From Nocardioides panzhihuensis (GTDB lineage: Bacteria > Actinomycetota > Actinomycetes > Propionibacteriales > Nocardioidaceae), in NCBI RefSeq assembly GCF_013408335.1, contig NZ_JACBZR010000001.1, positions 930,001-994,000 on the forward strand: DNA of 64,000 nt, written 5' to 3'. The translations under genes and the position numbers were made by a program. The notes beneath the pieces are model-generated. The model searched no databases, was not told the origin of the DNA, and saw only the letters and a program-made list of their open reading frames with translations. This document shows, one piece after another, positions 55,822-64,000 of this stretch. Numbering within the stretch: position 1 is the stretch's first letter; the number at the start of each line of letters is the position of its first letter.

Positions 55822-55835
55822 GGGCCTTCCCTACC

Positions 55836-55933
55836 GCGCCGAGACGTCACTCCCGTCGGCCGAGACGTCACGCCTGTGACGTCTCGGCCGACGTACGTGA
55901 CGCCTCGGCCGGTGCGGGTGACGCTTCGGCCGG
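55836..55933. repeat. Intergenic repeat array C after leuD, with perfect hairpin
   Basis: CCGAGACGTCAC units face GTGACGTCTCGGC and GTGACGCCTCGGCC/GTGACGCTTCGGCC units. GCCGAGACGTCAC (55859-55871) pairs perfectly with GTGACGTCTCGGC (55876-55888) across a 4-base loop: the same family as arrays A and B, here in the convergent gap between leuD and the membrane-anchored gene. Confidence 0.85.
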
Positions 55934-55943
55934 CCGCGGGTGG

Positions 55944-57134
55944 TCAGGGGAGGTGGATCTGGCTTCCGCCAGGACCGCGCTCGGAGCCGGTGATGCGGTC
56001 GCAGGAGCCGGTGTCGACCCAGCAGCGGAGATACCAGGACTCGGATGCGGTGGCGGTGCGGAGGACGACGCTGCGGTCGGACTCGAAGCCGGCGACGTGG
56101 ACCTTCTCGACGGAGTCGGGTACGCGCAGGTCGATGTGCTCGGACGTGCTCATGTTGACCGCGATGCCGCGTTCGGCGCCGTAGCTGATCATCCCGGGGT
56201 CGCTGGGGTTGCGGGCGATGGCCACGATCGAGCCGTCGGGGGAGTCGGCGACCGACCCCGGCAGCGGCGCGTGGACACCGGGCTGGGTGAGGCTGCCGTC
56301 GGCCTCGATGGCGGCGAAGCGGACCTCCCACTCGCCGGGGTTGTAGAGGAGTACGCCGCGGCGCAACGGGATCACCTGCTGGTAGCCGAGCGGCAGCGAG
56401 ATCCGCTGTGTCGCCTTTCCGGGGTCCCAGGCCGTCACCGGCGGGCGGGAGACGGCCAGCTCGCCATAGTTGCCGGGGACGGCCGGCGGGGTGGGCACGA
56501 TGCCGGTGCGGAAGTAGGCGCGGGTGCGGTCGGTGCCGAGCACCGCGGTGCCGGCAGGGGTCCCTTCGAGCGCGAGTCGGTCGATCTCCTCGCCCGTCGC
56601 GGCGTCGACAGCGACGAGGGCGGAGGCGGCGTCTCCGGTCTGCTGGACGGCGAAGAGCCGACTGCCGTCCTTGCTGAGGGCCGGCTGGGTCCACAGGCCG
56701 GGGATCTGGATGGTCGACCCGCGTCGCGCGACCCAGACCGGGCCGGGCTCGTCGGCGTCCTCGTACATCAGCACCGTCCACCCGGCCACGCTCATCTGCG
56801 AGCCGTAGACCTTCTGCGGCTTCGCCCCGAGCTGGAGCCGGCCGGCCCGGTCGAGGAACGGCAGGGTCGTTGCCGGGCCGACGGGGAGATCTGCGTACGT
56901 CGCCGGGGTGGCGGGCTCGCTGTTGCGGACCTTGGGAGCCGGCGGCACCGGTGTGGGGGCGTCGGCTCCGGCGCGGCCTTCCGCGAGCCGGGTCGTGTGG
57001 ACGGCCAGCCAGGCCACAGAGGCGATCAGGGCGAGGATGATGCAGGCCGAGAACAGGATCCCGGCACGGCTGTGTCTCGCCGCGGCCTGAGGCTCCTCGA
57101 GCACCACGGTTCGCTGCTCCTCGTCGATGTGCAC
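55944..57134 (-). CDS. Membrane-anchored beta-propeller-like protein, function unknown
   Basis: 396 residues. A short cytoplasmic segment precedes one span (AGILFSACIILALIASVAWLAVH). The extracellular part has repeats such as GAVLVAVDAATGEEIDRLAL-type turns and LSKDGSRLFAVQQTGDAAS, suggestive of a beta propeller. Cys residues near the end (LRCWVDTGSCDRITGS) could form a disulfide. It is divergent from the histone-like gene, with an inverted repeat at 57260. Start GTG 57134. No recognised family. Confidence 0.65.
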   Translation of the reverse strand: MHIDEEQRTVVLEEPQAAARHSRAGILFSACIILALIASVAWLAVHTTRLAEGRAGADAPTPVPPAPKVRNSEPATPATYADLPVGPATTLPFLDRAGRLQLGAKPQKVYGSQMSVAGWTVLMYEDADEPGPVWVARRGSTIQIPGLWTQPALSKDGSRLFAVQQTGDAASALVAVDAATGEEIDRLALEGTPAGTAVLGTDRTRAYFRTGIVPTPPAVPGNYGELAVSRPPVTAWDPGKATQRISLPLGYQQVIPLRRGVLLYNPGEWEVRFAAIEADGSLTQPGVHAPLPGSVADSPDGSIVAIARNPSDPGMISYGAERGIAVNMSTSEHIDLRVPDSVEKVHVAGFESDRSVVLRTATASESWYLRCWVDTGSCDRITGSERGPGGSQIHLP

Positions 57135-57259
57135 GTCGGTGATGGTCGTACCTTCCTCGTCCTGTCACCCGAAGGCTGCGTTCCCAGAGCTGAGCTGTCG
57201 GACGTGCCCAGAATGTCTCCACGCTAACCGGCGTGCTCGGACGGATCAGGAGAGTTCGG

Positions 57260-57278
57260 GTGAACAGTGCGTGTTCAC
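57260..57278. promoter_or_regulatory. GTGAACA-N5-TGTTCAC inverted repeat, candidate operator
   Basis: A perfect 7-bp inverted repeat with a 5-base centre in the divergent gap between the anchored protein (57134) and the histone-like protein (57328). It lies 50-68 bases before the histone-like start, where a repressor or activator could bind. No regulator is adjacent. Confidence 0.5.
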
Positions 57279-57327
57279 ATGCTGTCGGTATGTATCAAAT
57301 GTGTGGCAATGGCCTATGGTCGATCGG

Positions 57328-58191
57328 GTGGTGAGAAAACGAGTAGCTGATGCGAGCAAGCAGGCCGGGAAGGTAGTCGGCACCGTGACGGGCACGGCGG
57401 GCAAGCTGGTTGCCGACGTCGTCACCGGCAAGGTGAAGGTTCCCTCCGTGCCGAAGGTCAAGCTGCCGAGGCCGGGACGCAAGGCGCCGGCCAAGGCCGC
57501 CGAGCCGGTCAAGACCGTCCCGAAGGAGGCAGCCGGCCCCGCTGAGACGCCCGCTCCGGTGACGAAGTCGGAGCCGGTGAAGAAGGCGGAGCCGGTGAAG
57601 AAGGCGGCCCCGGTGACTAGGTCGACCCCGCCTGAGAAGACCGCCGCGACCAAGGCACCTGCGAAGAAGAGCCCGGCCAAGAAGAGCCCGGCCAAGAAGA
57701 GCCCGGCCAAGAAGAGCCCGGCCAAGAAGAGCCCGGCCAAGAAGGCCACGACGGCGAAGAAGACGACCGCCAAGAAGGCCCCCGCGAAGAAGGTCGCCGC
57801 CGCGGCGACCTCGGCCGAGAGCCCTGCCGAGACCTCGGCCGCTAAGAAGACTGCCGCTAAGAAGACTCCGGCCAAGAAGGCTCCGGCGCAGAAGCCTGCG
57901 GCGAAGAAGGCTCCGGCCAAGAAGACGACGACCGCCGAGACGACGACCGCCGCCAAGAAGACGACGGCGAAGAAGGCACCCGCGCAGACGACCGCAGCGA
58001 CGGCGAAGAAGACTGCCGCCAAGAAGGCCCCCGCGAAGCTGAGTTCCACGCAGAAGGTGCCCGAACAGAAGGCCGAGCAGAAGGCCCCTGAGAAGAAGGC
58101 ACCAACGAGCCCGGACTCGACGGGAACGAGCCCGGGAGCGGGGCCGACCGGCCCGACGACCGGGTCCGAGAACCCTTCCAGCGACGCCTAG
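57328..58191 (+). CDS. Histone H1-like Lys/Ala/Pro-rich DNA-binding protein
   Basis: 287 residues. After a short amphipathic start ([39 protein letters not shown]) the rest is low-complexity KKAPAKK/KSPAKK repeats. It resembles the tails of bacterial H1-like nucleoid proteins; no HU domain is present. TATGGT lies seven bases before GTG 57328, giving a leaderless start; ATG 57316 is an alternative. The acid/Thr/Pro tail ([20 protein letters not shown]) is unusual. Its stop overlaps the cofC stop on the other strand by four bases. Confidence 0.75.
   Translation: MVRKRVADASKQAGKVVGTVTGTAGKLVADVVTGKVKVPSVPKVKLPRPGRKAPAKAAEPVKTVPKEAAGPAETPAPVTKSEPVKKAEPVKKAAPVTRSTPPEKTAATKAPAKKSPAKKSPAKKSPAKKSPAKKSPAKKATTAKKTTAKKAPAKKVAAAATSAESPAETSAAKKTAAKKTPAKKAPAQKPAAKKAPAKKTTTAETTTAAKKTTAKKAPAQTTAATAKKTAAKKAPAKLSSTQKVPEQKAEQKAPEKKAPTSPDSTGTSPGAGPTGPTTGSENPSSDA
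57664..57738 (+). repeat. Five tandem 15-base repeats (AAGAAGAGCCCGGCC) in histone-like gene
   Basis: Five identical copies at 57664, 57679, 57694, 57709 and 57724 encode KKSPA five times. Perfect repeats of this kind can change copy number by slippage, so length polymorphism among strains is likely. Confidence 0.9.
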
Positions 58192-58829
58192 CCGAGGCTG
58201 CCGACCCGCACCGACGCCAGCGCGGTGCGCGGTCCCAGCCCGAACCTGCGTACGGCCTCGAGATCCTCGAGAGTGTCGACGTCGTGGCGCAGCGAGTGGA
58301 GGTCGCCCTCCAGCGGACGGGCGCCGCCGGCGCGATGGGCGGCGGCAGACCCGGGTCCGAACGCGGGCCGGAACAGGTCGTGGGGCGCGGTGTAGAGGGT
58401 GGTGCCCCCGCCCACCGCGTCCTCGACGTACGCCGGCCCGGCCCCTTCCGAGGCGGCCAGCGCGGCGTCCAGATCGGCGGAGCGCAGCGCGGGCAGGTCC
58501 CCGCACAGCGCGGCGGGACGAAGCCCCGGCCAGCGGCGCCGGGCCTCGAGCGCGCCTTGCACCAGGCTCTCGTTGAGGTCCCCGCTGACCCCGTCGGGGA
58601 TGACGGCGGCTCCGAGGCGAGCGACGTCGGCGGCGAAGTAGGCGTCGTCGGTGATCACCAGGACGGCGCTGACATGGGTGGCGGCCAGGCACGACTCGGC
58701 GGTGTCGAGGGCGAACGAGCGGGCGAGGTCGGCCCGCTCGTGTGGCTCGATACCGACCAGCCGGGACTTGCCGCGCGCCGGAGGCTTGACGGGCAGCAGA
58801 ACGACGTAACCGGGTGCAGGTGCGGGCAT
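58188..58829 (-). CDS. cofC: 2-phospho-L-lactate guanylyltransferase
   Basis: 213 residues. A nucleotidyltransferase that activates phospholactate (or phosphoenolpyruvate) with GTP for F420 side-chain synthesis. Marks: [18 protein letters not shown] at the N-terminus (GTP loop), [38 protein letters not shown], and a C-terminal [17 protein letters not shown] 58829 start. cofC is divergent from plsC, 60 bases apart, and convergent to the histone-like gene. Confidence 0.9.
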   Translation of the reverse strand: MPAPAPGYVVLLPVKPPARGKSRLVGIEPHERADLARSFALDTAESCLAATHVSAVLVITDDAYFAADVARLGAAVIPDGVSGDLNESLVQGALEARRRWPGLRPAALCGDLPALRSADLDAALAASEGAGPAYVEDAVGGGTTLYTAPHDLFRPAFGPGSAAAHRAGGARPLEGDLHSLRHDVDTLEDLEAVRRFGLGPRTALASVRVGSLG

Positions 58830-58889
58830 CAGGGTAGATCCTGACAGGTGTCTCGCAATGGCGCGGCTACGGCCCGGTAGCCTGCCCTG

Positions 58890-59654
58890 GTGGGAAAGTA
58901 CCGGAAGTTCCAGGAGGGCAAAGTCGGCTGGCCATGGGTCGTTGCAGTCGGCATAGTGAAGCCCACCCTTCTCGCCACCACCAAGCATCAGTGGGACGGC
59001 GGCGAGAAGATCCCGGAGAGCGGGGGAGCAGTGTTCGCGCTCAACCACGTCTCCGAGATCGACCCGTTCACCGCGGCGCACATCGTCTGGGACTACGGAC
59101 GTAGGCCGAGCTACCTGGCCAAGGCCGGCCTGTTCAAGGGCCCGCTGGGCAAGTTCCTGCGGGCCGCCGGACAGATCCCGGTGGACCGTAAGGCCGGCGC
59201 CTCAGCCTTCGACGCGGCCGTCAAAGCTGTCAAGGAGGGCAGCATCGTGGTCGTCTACGTGGAGGGCTCGATCACCAAGGACCCCACCGGCTGGCCCATG
59301 CGCGGCAAGTCCGGCGCGGCTCGGATCGCGCTCGCCACCGGTGCCCCGGTCTACCCGGTGGGACAGTGGGGAGCCCAGGAGCTGCTTCCGGCGTACTCTC
59401 TCAAGCCGCATCTGATCGGCCGCAAGATGATCCAGATGAAGATCGGTGACCCGGTGGGCCTGAAGGACCTCGAGGTCCAGGACCACACCACCGATGTCAT
59501 CAACGAGGCGACCGACCGGATCATGAAGGCGATCGTCGGCCTGGTGGCCGACATCAGGGGCGAGGAGCCGCCCAGCGAGCTCTTCGACCCGAAGAAGGCC
59601 GGTGTGAATGCGATCGGCGACCCCCGCAAGACGAAGAAGAAGGACAGCAATTGA
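58890..59654 (+). CDS. plsC: 1-acyl-sn-glycerol-3-phosphate acyltransferase
   Basis: 254 residues. Makes phosphatidic acid from lysophosphatidic acid. The acyltransferase HX4D motif is NHVSEID, and the second motif is VYVEGSITKDPTGWP (EGS in place of EGT). The C-terminal tail is basic (KTKKKDSN). GTG 58890 lies six bases after TAGCCT (58878-58883), so the mRNA is probably leaderless. Its TGA overlaps the gpsA start (TTGA). This pairing with gpsA is common in actinobacteria. Confidence 0.9.
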   Translation: MGKYRKFQEGKVGWPWVVAVGIVKPTLLATTKHQWDGGEKIPESGGAVFALNHVSEIDPFTAAHIVWDYGRRPSYLAKAGLFKGPLGKFLRAAGQIPVDRKAGASAFDAAVKAVKEGSIVVVYVEGSITKDPTGWPMRGKSGAARIALATGAPVYPVGQWGAQELLPAYSLKPHLIGRKMIQMKIGDPVGLKDLEVQDHTTDVINEATDRIMKAIVGLVADIRGEEPPSELFDPKKAGVNAIGDPRKTKKKDSN

Positions 59655-60652
59655 GCAAGGTAGCGGTCTTTGGAGCGGGCTCATGGGGCACCGCGTTCTC
59701 GGTCATCCTCGCCGACGCGGGCAACGACGTGACCATGTGGGCGCGCCGGGAGGAGGTCGCGGCGGCGATCAACGACACCCACGAGAACCCCGACTACCAC
59801 CCGGGCACCGAGCTGCCGCACAACATCAGCGCCACCCACGACATCGAGAAGGCGGCGTACGGCGCTGACCTGGTCGTGCTCGCGGCGCCGTCTCAGACGC
59901 TGCGCAAGAACCTCACCGACTGGGCGCCGTTCCTGCCCAAGGACGTGCCACTGGTCTCGCTGATGAAGGGCGTCGAGCTCGGCACCCTGGAGCGGATGAG
60001 CGAGGTCATCGCCCACGTCACCGGCGCAGGCCCGGACCGGATCGCCGTGGTCAGCGGTCCGAACCTCTCCAAGGAGATCATCCGCCGCGAGCCGGCCGCC
60101 GGTGTGGTCGCGTGCGCCGACGAGGACGTTGCCAAGACCATCCAGGCTCGGGTGCACTCGCCGGCGTTCCGTCCCTACACCTCGACCGACGTGGTCGGCT
60201 GCGAGATCGGCGGGGCCTACAAGAACGTGGTCGCGATCTCGACCGGCATGGCCGCCGGAATGGGGTTCGGCGACAACACCCAGGCGTCGCTGATCACCCG
60301 AGGTCTTGCCGAGACCGCGCGACTGGCGGTGCAGCTGGGGGCCAACCCGATGACCCTCATGGGTCTGGCGGGTCTGGGCGACCTGGCCGCGACCTGCTCC
60401 TCGCCACTGTCTCGCAACCGTACGTTCGGGGAGAAGCTCGGCCAGGGCATGACCACCGCCGACATCCTCGCCTCCAGCCACCAGGTCGCCGAGGGTGCCA
60501 AGTCGTCTCACTCGCTGCGCGAGCTGGCGGCGAAGGTCGGGGTGGACGTGCCGCTGGCGCAGTACGTCGACGACGTCGTCTCCGGCGCCAAGACCGTCGG
60601 TGAGATCCTGGACGAGATGCTCGAGCGGCCGACGAAGGCCGAGACCGAGTAA
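59651..60652 (+). CDS. gpsA: Glycerol-3-phosphate dehydrogenase [NAD(P)+]
   Basis: 333 residues. Reduces DHAP to sn-glycerol-3-phosphate, the backbone for PlsC. Marks: GAGSWGTAFSVILADAGNDVTMWAR (Rossmann), SGPNLSKEIIRREPAAGVVAC, EIGGAYKNVVAISTGMAAGMGFGDN with the catalytic Lys in KNVVAI. The start is TTG 59651, overlapping the plsC stop by four bases. Together the genes supply the first two steps of phospholipid synthesis. Confidence 0.95.
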   Translation: MSKVAVFGAGSWGTAFSVILADAGNDVTMWARREEVAAAINDTHENPDYHPGTELPHNISATHDIEKAAYGADLVVLAAPSQTLRKNLTDWAPFLPKDVPLVSLMKGVELGTLERMSEVIAHVTGAGPDRIAVVSGPNLSKEIIRREPAAGVVACADEDVAKTIQARVHSPAFRPYTSTDVVGCEIGGAYKNVVAISTGMAAGMGFGDNTQASLITRGLAETARLAVQLGANPMTLMGLAGLGDLAATCSSPLSRNRTFGEKLGQGMTTADILASSHQVAEGAKSSHSLRELAAKVGVDVPLAQYVDDVVSGAKTVGEILDEMLERPTKAETE

Positions 60653-60658
60653 CTCGCG

Positions 60659-60787
60659 CCCGCTGGTCGAAGGCCACTTCGTTCAGACCTCGGAGCCGCT
60701 AGGCGGAGGCGTGTCGAGACCAACACGGTAAGCGACCGTGTTGGTCTCGACACCGGCTCGCTAGCGCTCGCCGGGCTCGACCAGCGG
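60659..60787. repeat. Inverted pair of TGTTGGTCTCGACAC units between gpsA and chitinase
   Basis: The units face each other: GTGTCGAGACCAACACGGT (60711-60729) pairs perfectly with ACCGTGTTGGTCTCGACAC (60735-60753) across a 5-base loop. Outer CCGCTGGTCGA and TCGACCAGCGG complete the pair. The hairpin lies in the convergent gap and can serve as a bidirectional terminator. Confidence 0.85.
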
Positions 60788-60800
60788 AGCGGTCAGCGGG

Positions 60801-62441
60801 TCAGGCGGTGCCGAGGTCCTTCCACGGGCCCCACTCCTCGGTGCCCGGGGTGTTGCCCTGGGTCCACCACTTGGCCTCCCACAGGTGACCGCCGTAGGTG
60901 ACGCGGTCACCGGCGACGTACACCGCGGTGGCCGACCATGCGGCTGCCCCACCGGGCGGATCGGTCGGCGGATCGGTCGGGTCCTCGGTCGGCGGGTCGG
61001 TCGGGTCCGGCTCCTCGACCGGGCCGCCGGTGCCGTTGCGCATGGCGTCGGCGAAGGTGCCGATCAGCTCTCCCTGGCGGTCACCGGACAGCTCCCACCA
61101 CATGCCTCCGCCGAGGCCCTTCGAGATGGCGTACGCCGCCTTCTGGGCGATCGTCCGGGTGTTGTCGTAGCTCCACCACTGGTTGCCGTCGTAGCGCCAG
61201 GCGGCGCCGGTCGCGGCGTCGTAGTGGTCGGTGCCGCGGGACTTGAGCTTGTCGTAGTCCTCGTTGCCGGCCTCGTACGTCCCCGGTGCCGCGGCGGTCG
61301 CCGGACCCCACGGGGCGGAGGAGGTGGCACCCTGCCATCCGCGGCCGTACGCCGCCATGCCCAGGCCGAGCTGGGCCGGTGAGACTCCGGCGTCGAGGTA
61401 CTCCCGGACCGACTCGTCCACGCTGAACCGCTTGCCGTCGGGGCGGGGGTCGGCGGGGTCGGCGTAGAGGTTGCCCTGGTGGCCGGTGAGCTTCGGGTCC
61501 CAGGCGCCCCACAGGTCATAGCCCTGGATGTTGCCGAAGTCGAGGGAGTCGAAGATCGCCGGGTCGTTCCAGCCGCCGGCCTCGATGTCCTGCGGGTTGG
61601 CCGGGAGGAACGCCGAGAGCTGGTAGTCCTTGCCCGTGGTCGATCCCAGGGCGTCGAGCTGCGAGCGGAACTCGGCCAGGAGCGCCTTGAAGTTGGCGCG
61701 GTCGTTGACCGGGTCGACGTGGTTGCCGGTGTTGCCGTTGGGCGAGCCCGGCCACTCCCAGTCGATGTCGAAGCCGTCGAAGACGCCGGCGGCCGCTCCG
61801 GTGCCACCGCGGCCGTCGATCATCGGCAGGTTGCCCTTGATGTAGAGGTCGACGCACGAGGAGACGAACTTGCGTCGCGACTCCGGCGTGGCCGCCGCGA
61901 GGGAGAAGTTCTTCGACCAGGTCCAGCCGCCCAGCGAGAGCAGGACCTTCAGGTCGGGGTGCTTCGCCTTGAGCTGCTTGAGCTGATTGAAGGAGCCGGC
62001 CAAGGGCTGGTCCCAGGTGTCGGCCTTGCCGGAGACGGATGCGTCGGCTGCGTACGACATCCCGTAGTCGGCGTAGGCGTCACCGGCGCCGTCGGAGCCG
62101 TTGGGCCCCTCGCCCTGGGCCTTGTTGGCCTCGAAGCAGGTCAGCGTCTGGTGGTGGATGTTGCCGAACGCGTAGTTGAGGTGGGTGAGGTCGTCGGCGA
62201 CGCCGGACGTCTCCAGTTGCTTGAGCTTGAAGGCACGGCCGTAGACGCCCCACTGCACGAAGTAGCCGACGTTGCGGTAGCCGTTGATCGCGGTCGGCTC
62301 CGCGGCGGCCGTCTTCAGCGATGCGCTGGACGGGGTGCTGGTGAGGGCGAGAGTGCCGGTGAGGGCGAGTGCTCCGGCGAGTGCGCCGATGAGAAGCCCG
62401 GCTGTTCGGCGGGCTCTTCGTGGGGGAAAGGCGACATGCAT
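60801..62441 (-). CDS. Secreted GH18 chitinase with C-terminal chitin-binding module
   Basis: 546 residues. A signal peptide (ARRTAGLLIGALAGALALTGTLALTSTPSSAS) leads to a GH18 barrel with the catalytic motif FDGFDIDWEWPGS near residue 215 (DxxDxDxE, acid Glu). A Pro/Thr/Asp linker (EEPDPTDPPTEDPTDPPTDPPGG) connects to a CBM5/12-like module WSATAVYVAGDRVTYGGHLWEAKWWTQGNTPG. It hydrolyses chitin outside the cell. ATG 62441 has a strong GGAGGTG site. No DasR-type site is seen upstream. Confidence 0.93.
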   Translation of the reverse strand: MHVAFPPRRARRTAGLLIGALAGALALTGTLALTSTPSSASLKTAAAEPTAINGYRNVGYFVQWGVYGRAFKLKQLETSGVADDLTHLNYAFGNIHHQTLTCFEANKAQGEGPNGSDGAGDAYADYGMSYAADASVSGKADTWDQPLAGSFNQLKQLKAKHPDLKVLLSLGGWTWSKNFSLAAATPESRRKFVSSCVDLYIKGNLPMIDGRGGTGAAAGVFDGFDIDWEWPGSPNGNTGNHVDPVNDRANFKALLAEFRSQLDALGSTTGKDYQLSAFLPANPQDIEAGGWNDPAIFDSLDFGNIQGYDLWGAWDPKLTGHQGNLYADPADPRPDGKRFSVDESVREYLDAGVSPAQLGLGMAAYGRGWQGATSSAPWGPATAAAPGTYEAGNEDYDKLKSRGTDHYDAATGAAWRYDGNQWWSYDNTRTIAQKAAYAISKGLGGGMWWELSGDRQGELIGTFADAMRNGTGGPVEEPDPTDPPTEDPTDPPTDPPGGAAAWSATAVYVAGDRVTYGGHLWEAKWWTQGNTPGTEEWGPWKDLGTA

Positions 62442-62519
62442 GGTGACACCTCCGAGGTGATGGCTGGCTCGGGCACCAGGCGCCCGAATCGCCATTTGAT
62501 GGTGGCAGTGAGTTTGTTT

Positions 62520-62534
62520 GTAAGCAACCCTTAC
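62520..62534. promoter_or_regulatory. GTAAG-N5-CTTAC inverted repeat in chitinase-ggt gap
   Basis: GTAAGCAACCCTTAC lies in the unusually AT-rich stretch of the 175-base divergent gap between the chitinase (start 62441) and ggt (start 62617). It is a candidate operator or part of a promoter for either direction. Confidence 0.4.
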
Positions 62535-62616
62535 TAATTAAGGAATTCCAGAACCTAATTCGAGCCGGACGGGAAAGTAGTACGTTCGACGAGCCGCCAA
62601 TCTCTGGGAGATCGCC

Positions 62617-64000
62617 ATGCTCGGACGCCGCTCTGCAGTTGTCGCCACCCTGGCCGGAGGCGCGCTCGCCCTGGCCACCCTGGTCCCGTACGGAGGGGCA
62701 GCCGCCGCTCCGCAGGAACGGCTCGTGCCGCCACCGAAGGTGCCCACCGCGGTGGGCTACGGCGGCGCGGTGGCGAGCGTCGACGCCGACGCGAGCCGGG
62801 TGGGGCTGGAGGTGCTGCGCAAGGGCGGCAATGCGACCGACGCCGCGGTCGCGACCGCAGCCGCGCTCGGTGTGACGGAGCCCTACTCGGCCGGCATCGG
62901 CGGGGGCGGCTTCTTCGTGCACTACTCGGCACGCACCGGTGAGGTGGAGACCATCGATGGACGGGAGAAGGCGCCGGCTGCGATGCCTCGCGACGCGTTC
63001 ATCGATCCCGAGACGGGGAAGGAGTATCCGTTCTTCCCCGACATGGTCACCAGCGGTGCCTCGGTCGGGGTGCCGGGCACCCCGCTGACCTGGGACAAGG
63101 CGCTGAGGAAGTGGGGCACGCGCTCGCTGGGGCAGTCGCTCGCGCCGGCCGCACGACTGGCGCGGCACGGCTTCGTCGTCGACGAGACCTTCCGTCAGCA
63201 GACCGTCGACAACGCCGAACGTTTCGCAGCGATCGATTCCACGGCCGAACTGTTCCTTCCGGGAGGATCCGCGCCCGAGGTGGGCAGCCGGTTCCGCAAC
63301 CCCGACATCGCGAAGACCTACGATCTGCTCGCCCGCAAGGGCGTGAAGGCCTTCTACCGCGGCCCGCTGGCGGAGGAGATCGCCGCGACGGTGGCCGCGC
63401 CGCCCAAGAGCGCCGATACCGACCTGCCGGTCCCGGCCGGCTGGGTGACCACCGAGGATCTCGCCGCCTACACCGCGCCCGACCGCGAGCCGACCCACTC
63501 GACCTACCAGGGCCTGGACATCTATGGGATGGCACCGCCGTCCTCCGGCGGCACCTCGGTGGGAGAGGCGCTCAACATCCTGGAGCGATACGACCTCGCC
63601 GGGATGAACGACACCGAGGCCTACCACCACCTGCTCGAGGCGAGTGCGATCAGCTTCGCCGACCGTGGGGCCTACCTCGGCGACGCCGACCATGTCGACG
63701 TGCCCGTCGAGGCGCTGCTCGACGACACCTTCGCCGCCGAGCGGGCGTGCACGCTCGACCCCGCGGCGGCGCAGCCGAAGCCGGTGGCGGCCGGCGATGC
63801 GTACGACTTCGACGGGGTCTGCGACGGCGCGACCGGTCCCGGTGAGACCGCCAAGGACACCGAGAACCTGGAGACGACCAACCTGACCGTGGTCGACCGA
63901 TGGGGCAACGTCGTCGAATACACGCTGACGATCGAGCAGACCGGCGGATCCGGGATCACCGTGCCCGGGCGTGGTTTCATCCTCAACAACGAGCTGACCG
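62617..64000 (+). CDS. ggt: Gamma-glutamyltransferase (3' end outside window)
   Basis: 461 codons visible, running off the right edge. A signal peptide (RRSAVVATLAGGALALATLVPYGGAAA) opens it. Then AVASVDADASRVGLEVLRKGGNATDAAVATAAALGVTEPYSAGIGGGGFF is the typical large-subunit start. The self-cleavage region reads ENLETTNLTVVDRWGN; the first Thr of TTN is the expected nucleophile, but the following residue is Asn where the usual motif has His (TTH). GGT transfers gamma-glutamyl groups or hydrolyses glutathione outside the cell. ATG 62617 has GGGAG at seven bases. Confidence 0.92.
   Translation, partial: MLGRRSAVVATLAGGALALATLVPYGGAAAAPQERLVPPPKVPTAVGYGGAVASVDADASRVGLEVLRKGGNATDAAVATAAALGVTEPYSAGIGGGGFFVHYSARTGEVETIDGREKAPAAMPRDAFIDPETGKEYPFFPDMVTSGASVGVPGTPLTWDKALRKWGTRSLGQSLAPAARLARHGFVVDETFRQQTVDNAERFAAIDSTAELFLPGGSAPEVGSRFRNPDIAKTYDLLARKGVKAFYRGPLAEEIAATVAAPPKSADTDLPVPAGWVTTEDLAAYTAPDREPTHSTYQGLDIYGMAPPSSGGTSVGEALNILERYDLAGMNDTEAYHHLLEASAISFADRGAYLGDADHVDVPVEALLDDTFAAERACTLDPAAAQPKPVAAGDAYDFDGVCDGATGPGETAKDTENLETTNLTVVDRWGNVVEYTLTIEQTGGSGITVPGRGFILNNELT

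Noticed and set aside
62442..62616. DasR site expected before a chitinase gene
   Set aside because: No ACTGGTCTAGACCACT-like sequence was found in the gap; the only symmetric site is GTAAG-N5-CTTAC.

Overview
This 64 kb window is high-GC actinobacterial chromosome, most likely a Nocardioides-type member of the Nocardioidaceae. That placement is an inference. It rests on a strong GC bias at third codon positions, an NdgR-type IclR regulator beside leuCD, a BioQ-type TetR regulator with bioYMN, cofC for coenzyme F420, an iron box of the IdeR/DtxR/DmdR type, and many apparently leaderless genes with a TANNNT -10 box 6-7 bases before the start codon. Nothing in the window looks like a prophage, plasmid or insertion sequence.

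Layout. 1-6450: part of a HAD phosphatase, a BNR-repeat protein, ilvD, a flavin-type oxidoreductase, an MFS exporter and an acetyltransferase. 6450-10520: a four-gene iron-siderophore uptake operon on the minus strand behind an iron box. 10640-14930: a small SHOCT protein, a VOC protein, an AarF/UbiB kinase and an S9 peptidase. 15000-18570: the ilvBNC operon with a leader-peptide attenuator. 18670-21900: an ABC-2 exporter, a DsbA-like protein and a methyltransferase. 22000-24650: leuB (second leader peptide) and ilvE. 24850-28190: a Ser/Thr kinase, then cimA behind a third leader peptide. 28200-31350: an FMN reductase, a VOC-GNAT fusion and an amidase. 31600-34190: biotin uptake (bioY, bioM, bioN) with divergent bioQ. 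34200-36900: a pentapeptide protein, a PhaC-like hydrolase and a putative DNA glycosylase. 36990-41410: FAH-family protein, gltX, a CPBP protease, tRNA-Gln and two identical tRNA-Glu genes. 41470-49060: histidine degradation. 49080-53640: an LCP protein, DNA-alkylation repair (AdaA-AlkA fusion, Ogt), a lipoprotein and NdgR. 53790-55820: leuCD. 55940-64000: an anchored propeller-like protein, a histone H1-like protein, cofC, plsC, gpsA, a GH18 chitinase and part of ggt.

Most of branched-chain amino acid synthesis is here in separate units: cimA, leuC, leuD and leuB (pyruvate to 2-oxobutyrate by the citramalate route), then ilvBN, ilvC, ilvD and ilvE. Only leuA and ilvA are absent. Three of these units start with a very short reading frame followed by a hairpin, and the codons match the pathway: MTTYAIIIR before the Ile-specific cimA, MLNSIIVLSRRVA before the shared ilvBNC, and MRSIFLVLECRDGARR before leuB. 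The ilvB and cimA leaders appear to begin at the 5' end of their own mRNA. This set of graded attenuators is the most interesting system I see.

A second theme is intergenic repeats. One family (CCGAGACGTCAC / GTGACGCTTCGG arrays) and one family of about 55 bp units (TGTTGGTCTCGACAC ... GCTCGACCAGCGG) sit mostly at 3' ends between convergent genes. One unit of the second family lies in frame inside a putative DNA glycosylase gene. A separate palindrome of about 140 bp follows gltX.
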